A stretch of DNA of 64,000 nt from NCBI RefSeq assembly GCF_964204865.1, contig NC_135254.1, forward strand, positions 23,469,313 through 23,533,312, in the 5' to 3' direction. The stretch is from Styela clava. Its lineage: Eukaryota; Chordata; Ascidiacea; Stolidobranchia; Styelidae. This document shows, in pieces, positions 36,701-49,300 of the stretch. The position numbers were made by a program, and so were the translations under genes. Every line of letters starts with the position of its first letter. The first letter of the stretch is position 1. The notes beneath the pieces are model-generated. The model was given only the letters and a program-made list of their open reading frames with translations. It was not told the origin of the DNA and did not search any database.

Positions 36701-39089
36701 GTCCTTTATAAAGCTAAAACCACCAAAAAACTCACTAAAACCTGCAACATTCTTACGATATATACATTAAGTGTTAGATTTCAAACTCTTCATAACGAAG
36801 AAAGTGTCATAAGAAGAAAATGCGTTTTAGATTGTCACCAACACAACTTGCAGGCATATCAAGCAAGCATTGTGGCATTTTTTGGTTATTTTTATGGTGA
36901 AACAACACCAAATGGGATTTTTTGTTTACTCTTCCGTAAATGCGACGCGGGCCACAGATTATAAATCGGCGGGCCACATGTGGTTTGGACCACTCTGGTA
37001 TAAACCTTACATAGCAAATGCTCAAAAATGATCATTTTCGTGGTTCAAACTATAGTCGAATGAAAAATTTGCGGCAATACTAAATTATCCAATGTTGTAA
37101 TGAGTTTTTGGGACCTGAATTCGTGTGCAAACAGTTAAAGACTTTGACACAAGAAAAAAGTTACTCCAGCACCGTGTTATATTGGTTTAAAATAAGCATC
37201 CTATTAGTCTGACGTTTCTTGTTGCAAATACTTACTTAAACGAAAAATACTCACAGGAAATCGGATTGGATAAAATTGTAACATTTATTTCTAGGATACC
37301 TGGTTTGAAGTATTCAACGGAATTGTACTTGGAGCAGCTGGAATTGTCGTTTCTGTAGGATTGACATTGAGAAGCAAAGAATTTCGTCTTTATTTGGTAA
37401 GCCATTTCAAATTTTCTCTTCTAGTTCACCTGTGTTGTGTAAATTACCAAAATTTAAACAGATTTTCATTTTAAGTTTTCATCGATATTAAAATGTTCAT
37501 TATTTGCAGGTGAAGCACAGTCAATCAACTGTCAGTGTTCGGAGAATTGTTAATAACTTTAGTCGAAAAGGCCGGAAATCCTCACAAAAATCTCGTTCAA
37601 GAAATCCAAGTTCATCATCGATAAAATCCTCCAAAGGTGTAATGTGCGATGTAGTGCGACCGCCTAAACCTGTCCCTCGTGAAAGTTTAAAAGGAACAGT
37701 TTCGATATCATCAGCGCCAAATATTCAGCCTAGTTCTGTAATTTCTCAACTTAATTTGAAGAGCCAATCAAATGAAGCAATTGTTGATCAAAATGAAAAT
37801 ACTGACTCATATCATGACGTAGGAAATGTGAGTAACAACATAATACAGCAATTGGTATAATCTCTAACGAAGGAAATTAAAGTAGAGCGAATGGATTCCT
37901 TACTTGCACCTTGTTGTTGTTTTCATTGCCGGCATGGCTCGAAACTGTCCATTTTAAAGTAATATATAATTTTTAAGATTAGTTGACTGACTGACTCTGA
38001 ACATACCCATATTGAAGTATTAGGCTAAAAGACCTCTTAGAACATGAAAGCGCTCTACGTACAAGAAGATATTTAGGACACTCATGTGAAAGACATTATT
38101 CGCAAGATAATATTGTGTTTATTGTTGCAGGTAAACGCTAACAACTTTGGCCCCGTGCCCCGTGAAATCAAAAAGTCTTCTGTGGAAAAAGTGAGTACAA
38201 ACTTAGCAATATTTGAATAACCCACCATTACTGCAATTATCTTTCTCATGCTAATAACACTATTCTGAAATTTTTTCTGTTAAATTTGATTTCATGCTCT
38301 ATGCAGCCACAGAACACCGCGTTTTTTTCTGGCGCTTAATTATTATTTATTTTGAAGTCAGATGACAATGCGTGGGTTACATACCTACTCTGGTTATATT
38401 TTTATTATTACATTAATCGAAACAATTTTACAGAGAATGAAGGCAATATCGCGAATAGGTAGCCTACGACAAAGAGTAATGAGTGCCTCCTTTCGAAATT
38501 CCACACATCCGCAGGATTCAAATGATACTCCGCCACCGTCCCCTAAGCCTCGAATGCGACAACAATTGCCACGTAGTATGTGTAGGTAAGTAAAAACTAT
38601 AAATATAATATTGTAATGAACAATTAACTCTTTACTAGTTCACAGTCCGTACATGCACGACTTGTACGAATCATTCAATACTAATTTCACAACTATACTA
38701 TATGTATCTGTTGTGTTGCTTGCTTCCTGCCGACCGTGTGCTAAAGTTAGTACCGCCATGCAATCAATCGGTGAAACAAAGTAAATATGGTTGTTAAAGG
38801 TCTCATGTGTAACTAAAAAAATCGGGGTTCAAGATGCCAATCTTGTTACATTGATAAGTTGTTGAAAAAAAGTTGAAAGTGATAAAATCCGCTTGGCTCA
38901 TCACTCGGTTATCGATGAAGGCAACGTTTGGAAATATCCAACACAATATTGCATGCACAAAATGATTTTTATTATATATATACCATAGTTTTCATCTTAT
39001 GTTTTTACAGGACTCAAGTTATTCCAGAGAACTTGGTTGACCGAATATCATTGACCAGTGTGGATCTTGCAAGGCAATCATCGTTTTAA
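33740..39089 (+). CDS. Seven-transmembrane receptor, class B/adhesion-type 7TM (11 coding exons, 543 aa)
   Basis: Exons: 33740-34044, 34544-34689, 35002-35142, 35422-35497, 35627-35777, 36299-36400, 37295-37396, 37510-37827, 38131-38190, 38434-38585, 39011-39089. All junction phases agree and the sum is 544 codons. TM1 is about 77-97, TM2 111-131, TM3 150-176, TM4 188-212, TM5 231-255, TM6 279-300, TM7 310-334. Secretin/adhesion-family signs are RPHMITINLCISL at TM2, the Cys opening TM3 with a later Cys in the second outer loop (TCFFRLG), PAYGFP at TM4, and VFNG followed by RSKEFR at TM7. The 200-residue Ser/Arg/Pro-rich tail is cytoplasmic and may carry phosphorylation or adaptor sites. No GPS/GAIN motif precedes TM1 and no signal peptide is seen. 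The frame is open upstream of the ATG to the acceptor at 33711, so upstream exons may be missing from this model. Ligand unknown. Confidence 0.82.
35143..35148 (+). other. Non-canonical GC splice donor (intron 3 of the receptor)
   Basis: The exon ends at ...gcatacg and the intron starts gcaagt. Only this cut keeps the frame and joins PAY to GFP, the expected TM4 motif. The nearby gtacaa donor would shift the frame and hit a stop. GC-AG introns are a known minor class with this strong consensus. Confidence 0.8.
36566..36997. mobile_element. 432-bp hAT MITE in receptor intron 6
   Basis: The ends cagggtggtccaag and tttggaccactctg are inverted, with an exact 8-bp target-site duplication gtataaac (36558-36565, 36998-37005). 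Subterminal gcgggccaca motifs occur at both sides. No coding capacity. Confidence 0.93.
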
Positions 39090-39466
39090 TGATTGTGAGA
39101 TGAAGTGACTTTGCCAACAGCTTCGCGAGTGTTATTTTTTATTACAATATCAGATATATATCTGTTTGCAAAGTGGGGGCGCATATAAAGCGCTTTAAGA
39201 TATACACTCCTCCAAACTCGACAGCGTTGGTAACACCAAAGGCTGTGGGTACACATCTTATCAGTCGATTTGCACATATTGACAATCAAATTATATGAAA
39301 ATTCGTCAACAATTTCCATTAAGCACAATATTGGTGTATTCCAATTCAAACTCAACGAGTTTGTGGTGATTTATTACCACAGGTAGTCTATAAGTTTTGT
39401 TCCTTACTGAGGGAGTGCTTTTCACATCATTGGAGCATGAACGGATTTGATGTTTACATCTCGATT

Positions 39467-39472
39467 AATAAA
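39467..39472 (+). terminator. Probable polyadenylation signal of the receptor
   Basis: AATAAA in an AT-rich context, the first good match downstream of the stop at 39089. Confidence 0.5.
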
Positions 39473-39854
39473 TTCTGATAGCTTTTATCAGATTTTTCAC
39501 TTCTTACTTCGTGAAACCTTACTCGCGAGTACAACTGGAAAGTGTAACAACAACTTCGTTTTTATGGAAGTTGCTACTATAGTAGTGTTTTTCTAACATG
39601 CGAACCAATGTTTACTATCTTCTTTGACGTAACAATAAATATGACTCCATTTCTTTTACAACGATGTTTCTTTTTTGATGATTGTTCGTGGGTTTGTTTT
39701 AAGTGAACGGCAAGTAAATCTGTCTTTAAACAGTTTTGTCGACAGATAGAAGTTTTGTAATGTGTGCAGGAGACGTTAGAGATTTCCAATATACTACTTA
39801 ATTAATATTAAATTTATAGTTTTTCGGAATGAAAATATATTTTCAAGTAAAATA

Positions 39855-39860
39855 TTTATT
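39855..39860 (-). terminator. Probable polyadenylation signal of the SH2D5-like gene
   Basis: AATAAA on the minus strand, about 450 bases after the stop at 40310. Confidence 0.4.
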
Positions 39861-40309
39861 CAAACTCAAATCAGATAAAAATAAAATGATATAAGGTGCG
39901 TCGAAATAAAGTCTGACAATTCAATGAAAAGAACACTGCAAAAATATCGCAAAAGAACATAATTTTATCTTGTCGTGTATTATTAAAAGCACTGATCAAT
40001 ATAAATCACATGTTTTGTCCTTTAATACTTCACTGTTCTTGTCAGTTATTGATTATCGAGTGTGAGTCATAGATAGAGCAAGTTTCGCTGCAGATCCATC
40101 AATAACCATTGTTCTGGGTCAAATATTTTAACCAAGTCTTGTCGTACTTTAGCAATGATGAACAGTAGAGATGTTGTGGGTGAGTATATGCATGAGATTT
40201 CTCCAGGGTCATGAGTGAGTGTGCGAGCGAGAACGAGAAACATCATTAATCGAATAAGGAACATAATTTAAAATTTAAATAAACATTTTAACAGAAATAT
40301 TAAAACACA

Positions 40310-43300
40310 TTATTGTTCGACTTTATCCTTGCAAAGTGGATTGAAAAGTTGCATTGTCTTCAGCTTGAACGGTAAAGGTCCAGGGTGACAGGAGTATTGT
40401 GCTATCAGAATGTAAACATGAGGAAAAAACTGATTTCGTCCCTGTAAAAAGGGAAAAATATTTGTCAGAAGATATCAATATACAGTGCAGTTTTTCTTCT
40501 TACACAATGATTTTTAATACCTGGGCCATAGACGTGTGTGTATTAACACTGCCAATGTCCTGACTGTTTCTGTTATGCTAACAAAATTAAAGTGAAAAAA
40601 TAAATAATAATCTTTGTGATCGGATTAAGTTGTTGCCATATTAAGATGGAAATTGAGAAAATACTTCCAGATTATTTGTAATATATATACCGGTATATAA
40701 ATTATTGAAATTATTTTGTAATGTACATCGACCAAATGGCTCATTGGTTCTCAAAAAGAGTGCCAGTTGCCAGATTTTGCCTTACACACTGATCCCCCAA
40801 ACCATCGCTTCAAACTGATTCAAATAAATAACGAAAACTGTCTATAAAGTATGTGATTCAACATATAAACAGATTGGATTATTTATATTCTGGTGGTGTT
40901 AAAACTGTATAAAAACATTAAAAAAAATTAGAAGTTATTTTTATCGAATTATATCGACATGATCCACTATAAACCACTAAGCTGCATTTGATCTGAAACG
41001 GATGTTTTTATTTGGTAAAATATAGTAAAACGAATTATGTGGTTCGTTCAACTTCCAAAATAGCCACGTGCGCCAACGCTTTGCACGTACGCAACCGCGT
41101 CCTAAAACAGCTCAGGAGGTGGTCATGATCCCGTGAAGGTATTTCTTCTATATAAGTTGATGTTGAAAATAGGCAGACTAAACAACGAACAAAGCATTTC
41201 ACATCGATAACTAATCAAAAAGGCAACACACCTCTATGTGATATCCGACTTTTTCAATCTTATTTATGTTGAAGAGTTTGCATGAACCGCGACAGCTGAC
41301 AACAAGGGTGTATGATGCCCCCTTGCGGATTGGTCGAATAAGTAAAAATGATCCGTCCTGTTCCGTTCGGAGAATACCCATCGCTACATCTCTGCAAAAG
41401 ATAAATGGATAGTCAAAATGCCTACTAAACTTTGCAGAATCATTATATTTCGCCCACGTGACTATTTTGAGGGTGAGAATCACCACATAATTGTGTCGTT
41501 GGATCGCCAGGTGGAATAGAGAGCAAATCCGATTCAACTCAGAAAACTGGATTGATACTAGTCAGAATAGAAGGTGACATGCGGAGAAAAGTACAATCAT
41601 TTTATCCTGTGAATACAAGCGTTGAGTAGTGTCAAATTAAAAAAAAATTGTTTTGCGTCATTAATTGAATGATTCACATACTTGAAGATATGAACAAATA
41701 GCTGGCATAAAAGTGTAAACATAAATTGTTTAAACGGATGGCACCAACAAGACGACGACAAGATTCGTTACATAAAATACTATAACGTAAAGATTTGGGA
41801 AAGAAGGCAAAACTTGATAATAGTGTTACAACCAAGAAGTAGATCTGTTATAGAAGATTTAGGTTCAAAATGGAATGTTGTAAAATCTTACTGGTTGTGG
41901 TAAACACACCCCTTAATGAGAAGCGAACAATATTACCAAAATATACAGAATTTTTTTAAATCATGTATGCAAAATAAACTAGGATGATTGTGGAAATACG
42001 GTAGTTCACAACATACTGATTGGACATTTAGGATGGTGTGTTCGGTTCAAATAACTAAATCCAATGGCAGCTTTTTACCTAGCTTGGAAATGTTGTGTGT
42101 CATCGAATTTTCATACGAAATATTGTAATTTCTCAATGGCAGTTATGTAGTTTACGAGATAAACAAAATAAACTTTATCACAACACAAATTGTTTCAACA
42201 ATTCTAGCATAAAAATGGGCTAGTGTCAACCCTGTCTCTCGGCAAAATAAAACTCCTAATCATTGCCTGCAAGTGAAATTTGCCAACTCAACATTTTTAT
42301 TTTAGGAGAATTTCCTCAATTAATTGCTCGTAGCGATGAATTTGGTTATTACTGTTACTGCGAGCATATTTTGAATATAAACAAAGGATTTAAAGTTATC
42401 AGTCACGTTAACACTAAAATCCCTTCAAAAATGCAGTTTTGTCCCGTGACCTTATAGCAAACTTGTCGAATATCGTCGTGTAAAATCAGGCTATTACATA
42501 CGGGCCAACTTTGGGTATCTACTTCCTACGCCCTGGCAAAGTGCATCAACATAAAGATGACAAATTTCAACTCTTCATGCGTCATAAAGATGAAGCGATT
42601 AGATTTAAGTGCGATACAGAACACACAACAGAATAGTTCAACACGATAAATATATTGAATGCACTACGGAATGATCACGGAAGGTACCCTATACCTCATG
42701 CCCGAAAAATACCGGACCAATGTAGTAAATAATCACGACAAACGGCATTTGTCATTAAGCAAAACTAGAATAGCCTACTACTAAAATGGAATGCTATATT
42801 AATGTCAGTGTTAACTTAAGACAACAGGGTATTACGTATCTCTTTTAAATATATATATATATCGAAATGAATGGCGGCAATTCATGTTCCTCGCGGTGTT
42901 GTAATCCGTAACATACATTTTATGGCGTTAGAAATGAAATTTTCTACGAATTCTGTGTTGAAGTATTTTGTTAAATCAGATCTTATCTTGTTCCGGCTTT
43001 TGCAACATTCACGTAGTCAACGAAACTGAATTTGGTGGTTGGTGAGATAAGGAGCATTGAATAAATGAAATCTCCTTTTTACGAAACCGAACAGACAAAC
43101 AGTACGAGGACAAAAGCCAAAAACAAATTATTTCATTTCAATCGCTATTTGTAAACACCAGCCATCTTATAGCATAAACAAAGGAACCGAGTTACTGGAG
43201 TGGCAGTTTGGTAGTTTTTAATTGCTCCGAAAGTCAACCAATACGAACTTATGAAGGAAGAAATTCTGCCACCTCGAACCAAGCGCTATTTGAAGCGTAA

Positions 43301-46300
43301 TAATGGGGCCTGAAAATTGATAAATTCTATCCAAGTAACCAAACAATAAGTTTGCATAGGCTAAAGTGCTAAACATTACTATCATGAAAAAATTTGATAT
43401 ATATACTTACATGGGTAATGCGGGATGATACCAGGCAGCATTCATCAGTTTTGAATCCAAACTAACAAAATTATCCGCCGAAATCATCTGCGCAGCAAAC
43501 GATCTTCGAAGTCTTCCATCTTTGTACTTTGGAGAATCTAATTCGGCAATCGTGTCCACTAGACTTGTTGAATGTTTCGGGAACCAAACATCTGATCTAA
43601 AAGGAAAATACACCATTACAGACTTCAATTTTTATTTTGAATTAATCTATGCGTGATTTTTGAAACATGAAAAATTGATTCTCACCCGCTCTGTAAGCTG
43701 TCGGTATTGGATGAACGTGTACTCTTCTTACTGCAACTCCCTGAACTGCTGGAGCTAGCATTACTTGATTGAGTGTACATTCCAGAATCCTCACAAGCAG
43801 TCTCGTTTGAATAATTAGACGATGGACAACTGGATGAAGACGTGGTACCGCTACCTATGGTTTCACTAAGCAGTTGTACAGGCGAGCGTAAATTTAATCG
43901 TTGCCTACTTGGCGACTCTGATAAAGAATAATTATCATCAGAGAACTGCCGATTTTCCCAGGTCGCTCCTTCGTCGATAGGATAATTCTCTGCTAAGCTA
44001 CGTCGAATTCTAGAATCTGTTGGTTGCAAACCTATGTTGAGCATAGAACTCGTTGGAATAATTTCTGTTCTTTGATGGAAAGGCACGTTATTATCGCTAG
44101 TGTTCAAACGTTGACGTGGGCTCCAAAGTCTATCAAATGTTCTGTCTGCAACGAGTACACTTTCCGTTTTGCTTCGAGTATATTTCTTCTTTTTCTTTTT
44201 TCCCAGTCGGAAAGGAAGAAATCCGCTTAATGCTTGTGCCGGAGAACAACCACCTCCACCAGCTTTACTGCTTTTAATTGTATCCAAATCTCCTCCCGGT
44301 CGCCGGTCGCCTTCTTTCAGCCTGGCGTATGATTCAGATAATTTCGTGTTTCGAGCACCTTGGCCTAAACTCATACTTTTGTCCTGTCTGGATATATTCG
44401 AACTCAAATCATCTTCATCGTTTATACGAATTGATGGGGCTAAACACAAAAATATGTAAAATTTTAGAAAAGGCAGATTTAATTTGATAAACGGTTTAAA
44501 ATCGAAAACATCTCACTATCTGAAGTATGTAAAATTCGAAGATTTGAAATATTGAAATCCCCTGATTCATCGTTATTTGGTGCTGAGTCGTGATATGAAT
44601 CTTGTTGACGAAGTAGTTGTTTAATGCCTGCTTTTCTTGACAAATTTGAAGACTCGTGATAGGATATTGGCCTGAATAGAGAAGAACATTTTCCATACCA
44701 AACTTGAGTCACAGGAGCTATCAAAATGCCACTAAGTCGGCTATAATGTCGGCACATATGACTACTCGTGTTGTATATCATATGACGTTTTAGCTCTTCA
44801 ATTCAATTTACAATAATGGACAATATAAACTGCCCGACAACATCATATGGGAATGGGAAGCCGGCATAATTACAAAACATAACAAAACCCTAATGCTTGT
44901 TGAAAGTTGAAAAATAACAACAATTTGCCCTTTGAAGTCACTCACTGCTTATGATCTTGACATTTTTGTTTTTGTGCCAAGTTAATACCGTCAAAGTTGG
45001 CATCCGTTGAAGATTTAAATGTTGCCGAGGTGGCGAATTTACACCCAAGGCATCTGCTTAATTCTCTACATAAAAGCGGCCGATTTATTTTGATAAAATT
45101 TTCTTGTATGCTGCGTAAAGATCTGACGCCAACTGAGGCGAACAAAAATTGAATATATTGTAGAAGTATATTGTATATATCAAGTGAGGTGATGGTATAT
45201 GGGTAAATAGTTATCTTTTTAACTTCATTCATTGTACGAAGTAGGACTCGGAACCGAATAGGACTGGGCATTTTCGAATACCTGATGATTTCAGAATCGA
45301 ATCGAATATTTTTTCGAATCAAATTGAATCTCGAATACTTGGGAGATTTATAATCGTATGTAACTTTCTTATTGTATTGGGTCCTTCAGACACATAATCT
45401 ACTGAAAACATAGAATACATCATCACTCAGACAGATTGCTGAGCGTTCACACACGATAAAAAAACACGTTTTCATCAATAACTCACTACAGAAAAGCGTC
45501 ATATGTCAAAAAAAAATTGAAAGTTTGAGATCTTCGACCCAGTGGTAGATAGAAAAAAAATGATGGCGGCGATTCGAAATTTTGCTCTGAACTGATTCAA
45601 ATATCAAGGGTTGAAATCATGTTACTCTTCTATTACTATACAAGGCGAAATTTTGTTTTATAATAACCGTATTTCACTATCCCATTAATCAATACGTTAA
45701 ACCTAATATTTCACCTTCTTGTATTTTTTATCCGGTGCATAGACCTATCAGGTGGCGATCTTCTGCTGTTGACCGCATCGCTCTCTGTTCTCTCTCGTGA
45801 TTGTGCTCGTTCATTTACTGCAGCAAATACACGACTTTCAAGTTGTGACAATGCATCACGTGGTTTATTTTTCATAAATTCCTGTATGAAAGAAAATGTA
45901 AGTTTTTGGTGTCAGAAAGAACATTGTTGCAAAAGTAACACACGACTCAAGATTATGAACACTTTCTTCTAATAAGAACTTAAGTTATGTCGACTTCATT
46001 ATCCCCAAAATGTTTTGCTGCTCGTATTTACTTCAACTTCAAGTCTAGTGAAAACTGATATTTGTCAGTGTGCATGTACCACCATAAACCTATGTAGTTT
46101 GATTTGCTCTAGATATTTCAGTGGTCGCCCGGAGATGATTCTTCTTTACTTCTTAGTGAGAGCGGCTGACGTTGGTTTGAGCACATTCTCTTTGAATAAC
46201 TGTTTCGATTACACGTTGGCTATTTCATCTGACTTCAAATAAATATTTATTCTGGGTTCCGGTGGGGTTCCAAAAATCTATTATAACCATTATCCACTCT

Positions 46301-49300
46301 GCAACGGTGAATCGCGCGTGCTTCATTTATGTTAAGACGAGTATGAAATATACAATATACAAATAGGTTTCCAATTTTTAATTTACCTTGTTCTCATCGT
46401 GACTTATATCACTGCCACTACATTTTGTTTGTGATGTTTTGAAGGAGCGACTTGGTGATGATGGTTCGTTACAAGTATTTTCCGATTCATTTGTATTTCC
46501 TGAGGTCTAAAAATAAGAAGGTTAAAATTAAACTATATGATCACACACGGAGTAGTGGGCATATGGTAATACCACGCACTGGTGGGAGGATTGGTATAAC
46601 TTGAACACGATGAAAACTACAATATAATGAAGTCGTAAAATAGCCGCTTGGAAAAGTCTTAATTGGGGAGCGGCTTGAGATTATTATAGTTTAATGCGTG
46701 GGCTGACAGTGAGGCTTCTTTTATTAGTATTCGTTCTAACATAGTTTCTAACGTATAAAATGCATACGTGATTCTCTAAAAATAATTTCTTAATATAATA
46801 TAGAAAGAGGTTTGTCACGCACAGCGTGTGGTCTAAATTTATTGCCGAAATATTATACTGAATTTGTGCTGTCCCAAAATGTTTCAAGTATGGTCGATGG
46901 TTTTTCATAAAACATTGCATTCTCAAAACCAATGAAATCTACATACTATGACTCAACATGGATAATATCCCGGGTATAAACTGTTTAGTTTCAAAACAAT
47001 ATAAACTGACCACTCAACATAAATTGGACTCCCGCCGGAATCAACAATCTGTTTCGATTATACTTTCTCATGAAATTTGTGGGTGTTCTCTTTACCAGAT
47101 AATATATATAATGTGATCGATAAACATGGCATCAGTTCACATCTACCATTTATATATTTTATCGGCTTTAAAGCGCGATGTGATCACTTACGTTGCTTTC
47201 GAACCCCGCATCGTCTGGTGATGTAATTTCAAGTGAAAGACGTTTTTTCTTTCGCCGTTTCAATGTGTAGGCAGTGAGAAATGCCCCTCCGATTATAGAA
47301 TTGATTTCAGAAGCCTTAAAAGGAGAAAAATATGATTACTACCAAAATCAGACAGCAATTCCATATGTATTTGCATTAACTCTGTCGAAAATGACCATAC
47401 ATTTGTATATAGCTATCACGTGATTTTCTGACATAAAAGTACCTGTTGTTGTGGGTTCGTTCAAAAGCGAACCCTGTTCTTAAAGTTTTGAATCACATCA
47501 CTCGCCATGAAGGACCATTATAAATAAAAATATATACGAACGTATTATACATTGTTGGAAATTAAAAAAAAGTACAAAATAAAAGTGCTGAAGAAGCGAA
47601 ATTGCCTTGAAAACATATCTTGATATATCTAAATGCTTCTTTCTGAATATTCCCAAAAGTTTAAATATTACTTTCGATGAATTGAGCACACATTTCGAAC
47701 CAGCTATAACCACATCCAATATTAGCAAAATAATCTTATAGTGTTGTATCACTTTTTGAGACCGCAATTTTGCGAATATTATTTATTTATTTTATGAACG
47801 TCAAAATAAAGTCTGAATCATATCTTGCTATTTATTCTGGACGCGCGTATACAAACAATGACGTAATATTAGAAGCTGTGGATAAGGCACGATAAAGAAC
47901 GGCTATCTGAATACTTTGATTTAATACTAAAGAAAACATAGATAAATCAAATTCGTCATTTGTCCACAAAGCTTGCGATTTTACTTTTCAAAGTTACTTT
48001 TAACTGAAGTGATAGAACAGTTTGTTCGCGCAAAAAACACCAATACCACTGAATTTGCCCAAATATGTCAAGATTGGCCATACCAAATGTGTAATGCCAC
48101 TCTGCGTGGTTAAAATAGTGCTATATCCATATATCGTCACGCTAATAACCGAATTGCGTAAGTCATTTTTAGCAGTTTTGAGAAAAACGTAAAAAACTTC
48201 CTAATGATATTGCTATGCCATAGAGAGTCAATCATTTGCCATAGTTTGATTTTTTGATCGTAGCCTGATTTAAGTTAATCTGTATGACGCAGTCAAGTGA
48301 CGTCAAAATGGCGCACTGTGACTTAGGCAGAAATGTGTCTATGACTTGGAGACATGCGCATTTTTGCAACTTGACTATATGCACCAGTCCTGAAAACCAA
48401 ACAACCAAAAAACGAATGTAATTCTTAGTATCTACGATGTCTAATCCCCAAAATAGCTAATCTGTTTCAATTACATTATTTTTTATGTTTGAAAATATAT
48501 ATTTCACCACTATAACACGTTCTACACACCCAACGAAATAAGACTAAGATAAAATATAAAGAATAAAACAGCAATGTACCCTTATATAGTAGCCAACCAA
48601 GGTGAATTAGACTCAGACGGTGAATATCACAAGTGCACGCCTTTCTATACTATAAACTAGAATCTGAGATGCAAAAACTCGAAAATCCATAGCGAGGTTA
48701 TTTTGCCTTTGTGACGTCACAATAGCTCTGATGTTAACAATGATAATTCATTATGACGAAACAATTAAACAAATTTGCATGTCATACAAAATCTCAATTT
48801 TTAAGGGATTTGGAATTCTAAAAATAAAATCTGAGTTAACAGACAGATGCGCAGCATTACATAAATACCTATTTTATAAAAAACTCAAAACCGCCAATTA
48901 TGACTTACGCAATTCAGTTATTAGCGTGACGATATATTAATATAGTTTATCCATTCAATACTTGATCATTTACCATGTATGTGACAATAATGATTTTATC
49001 GAGATGATGCGATTTATCTATAGTACATGTTTGTCAGTGTATGATTTACCAAACATTTTTAAATGAAGTGGGAAAGTCGTTCTTGTTGTCAATAGTTCTA
49101 TGATTAATTCAGGTTGCCGCAACCCATTCATTATAAGATTGATATAAAAGACATATCCGGTTTCGGATCATGTATGCTTCTTCAAGAACCAAATAATCTA
49201 TGAAATATGCTCCAAATATATATATATATATCCACAGATATCGCCACAGAAAATCACTCCATTCCATTCAGCAATGATTAATTCTCAGACGTTAGTTGCT

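Larger units (their letters stand above)
39090..40309. other. Convergent 3' intergenic region
   Basis: Lies between the stop codons of two genes that face each other. It contains aataaa at 39467-39472 (+), about 380 bases after the receptor stop. On the minus strand an aataaa (tttatt at 39855-39860) lies about 450 bases after the adaptor stop. No further gene seen. Confidence 0.6.

Noticed and set aside
40067..40264. Minus frame considered as the adaptor's last exon
   Set aside because: The frame at 40441-40310 has a proper acceptor, the right phase and SH2-like residues, and ends first.
44169..44487. Plus-strand frames opposite the adaptor exon 10
   Set aside because: Antisense shadows of a long Ser-rich coding exon.
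45240..45340. Cluster of ttcgaat motifs in an adaptor intron as a hAT-like element end
   Set aside because: Resembles one end of the element at 4391, but no opposite end or duplication was found.
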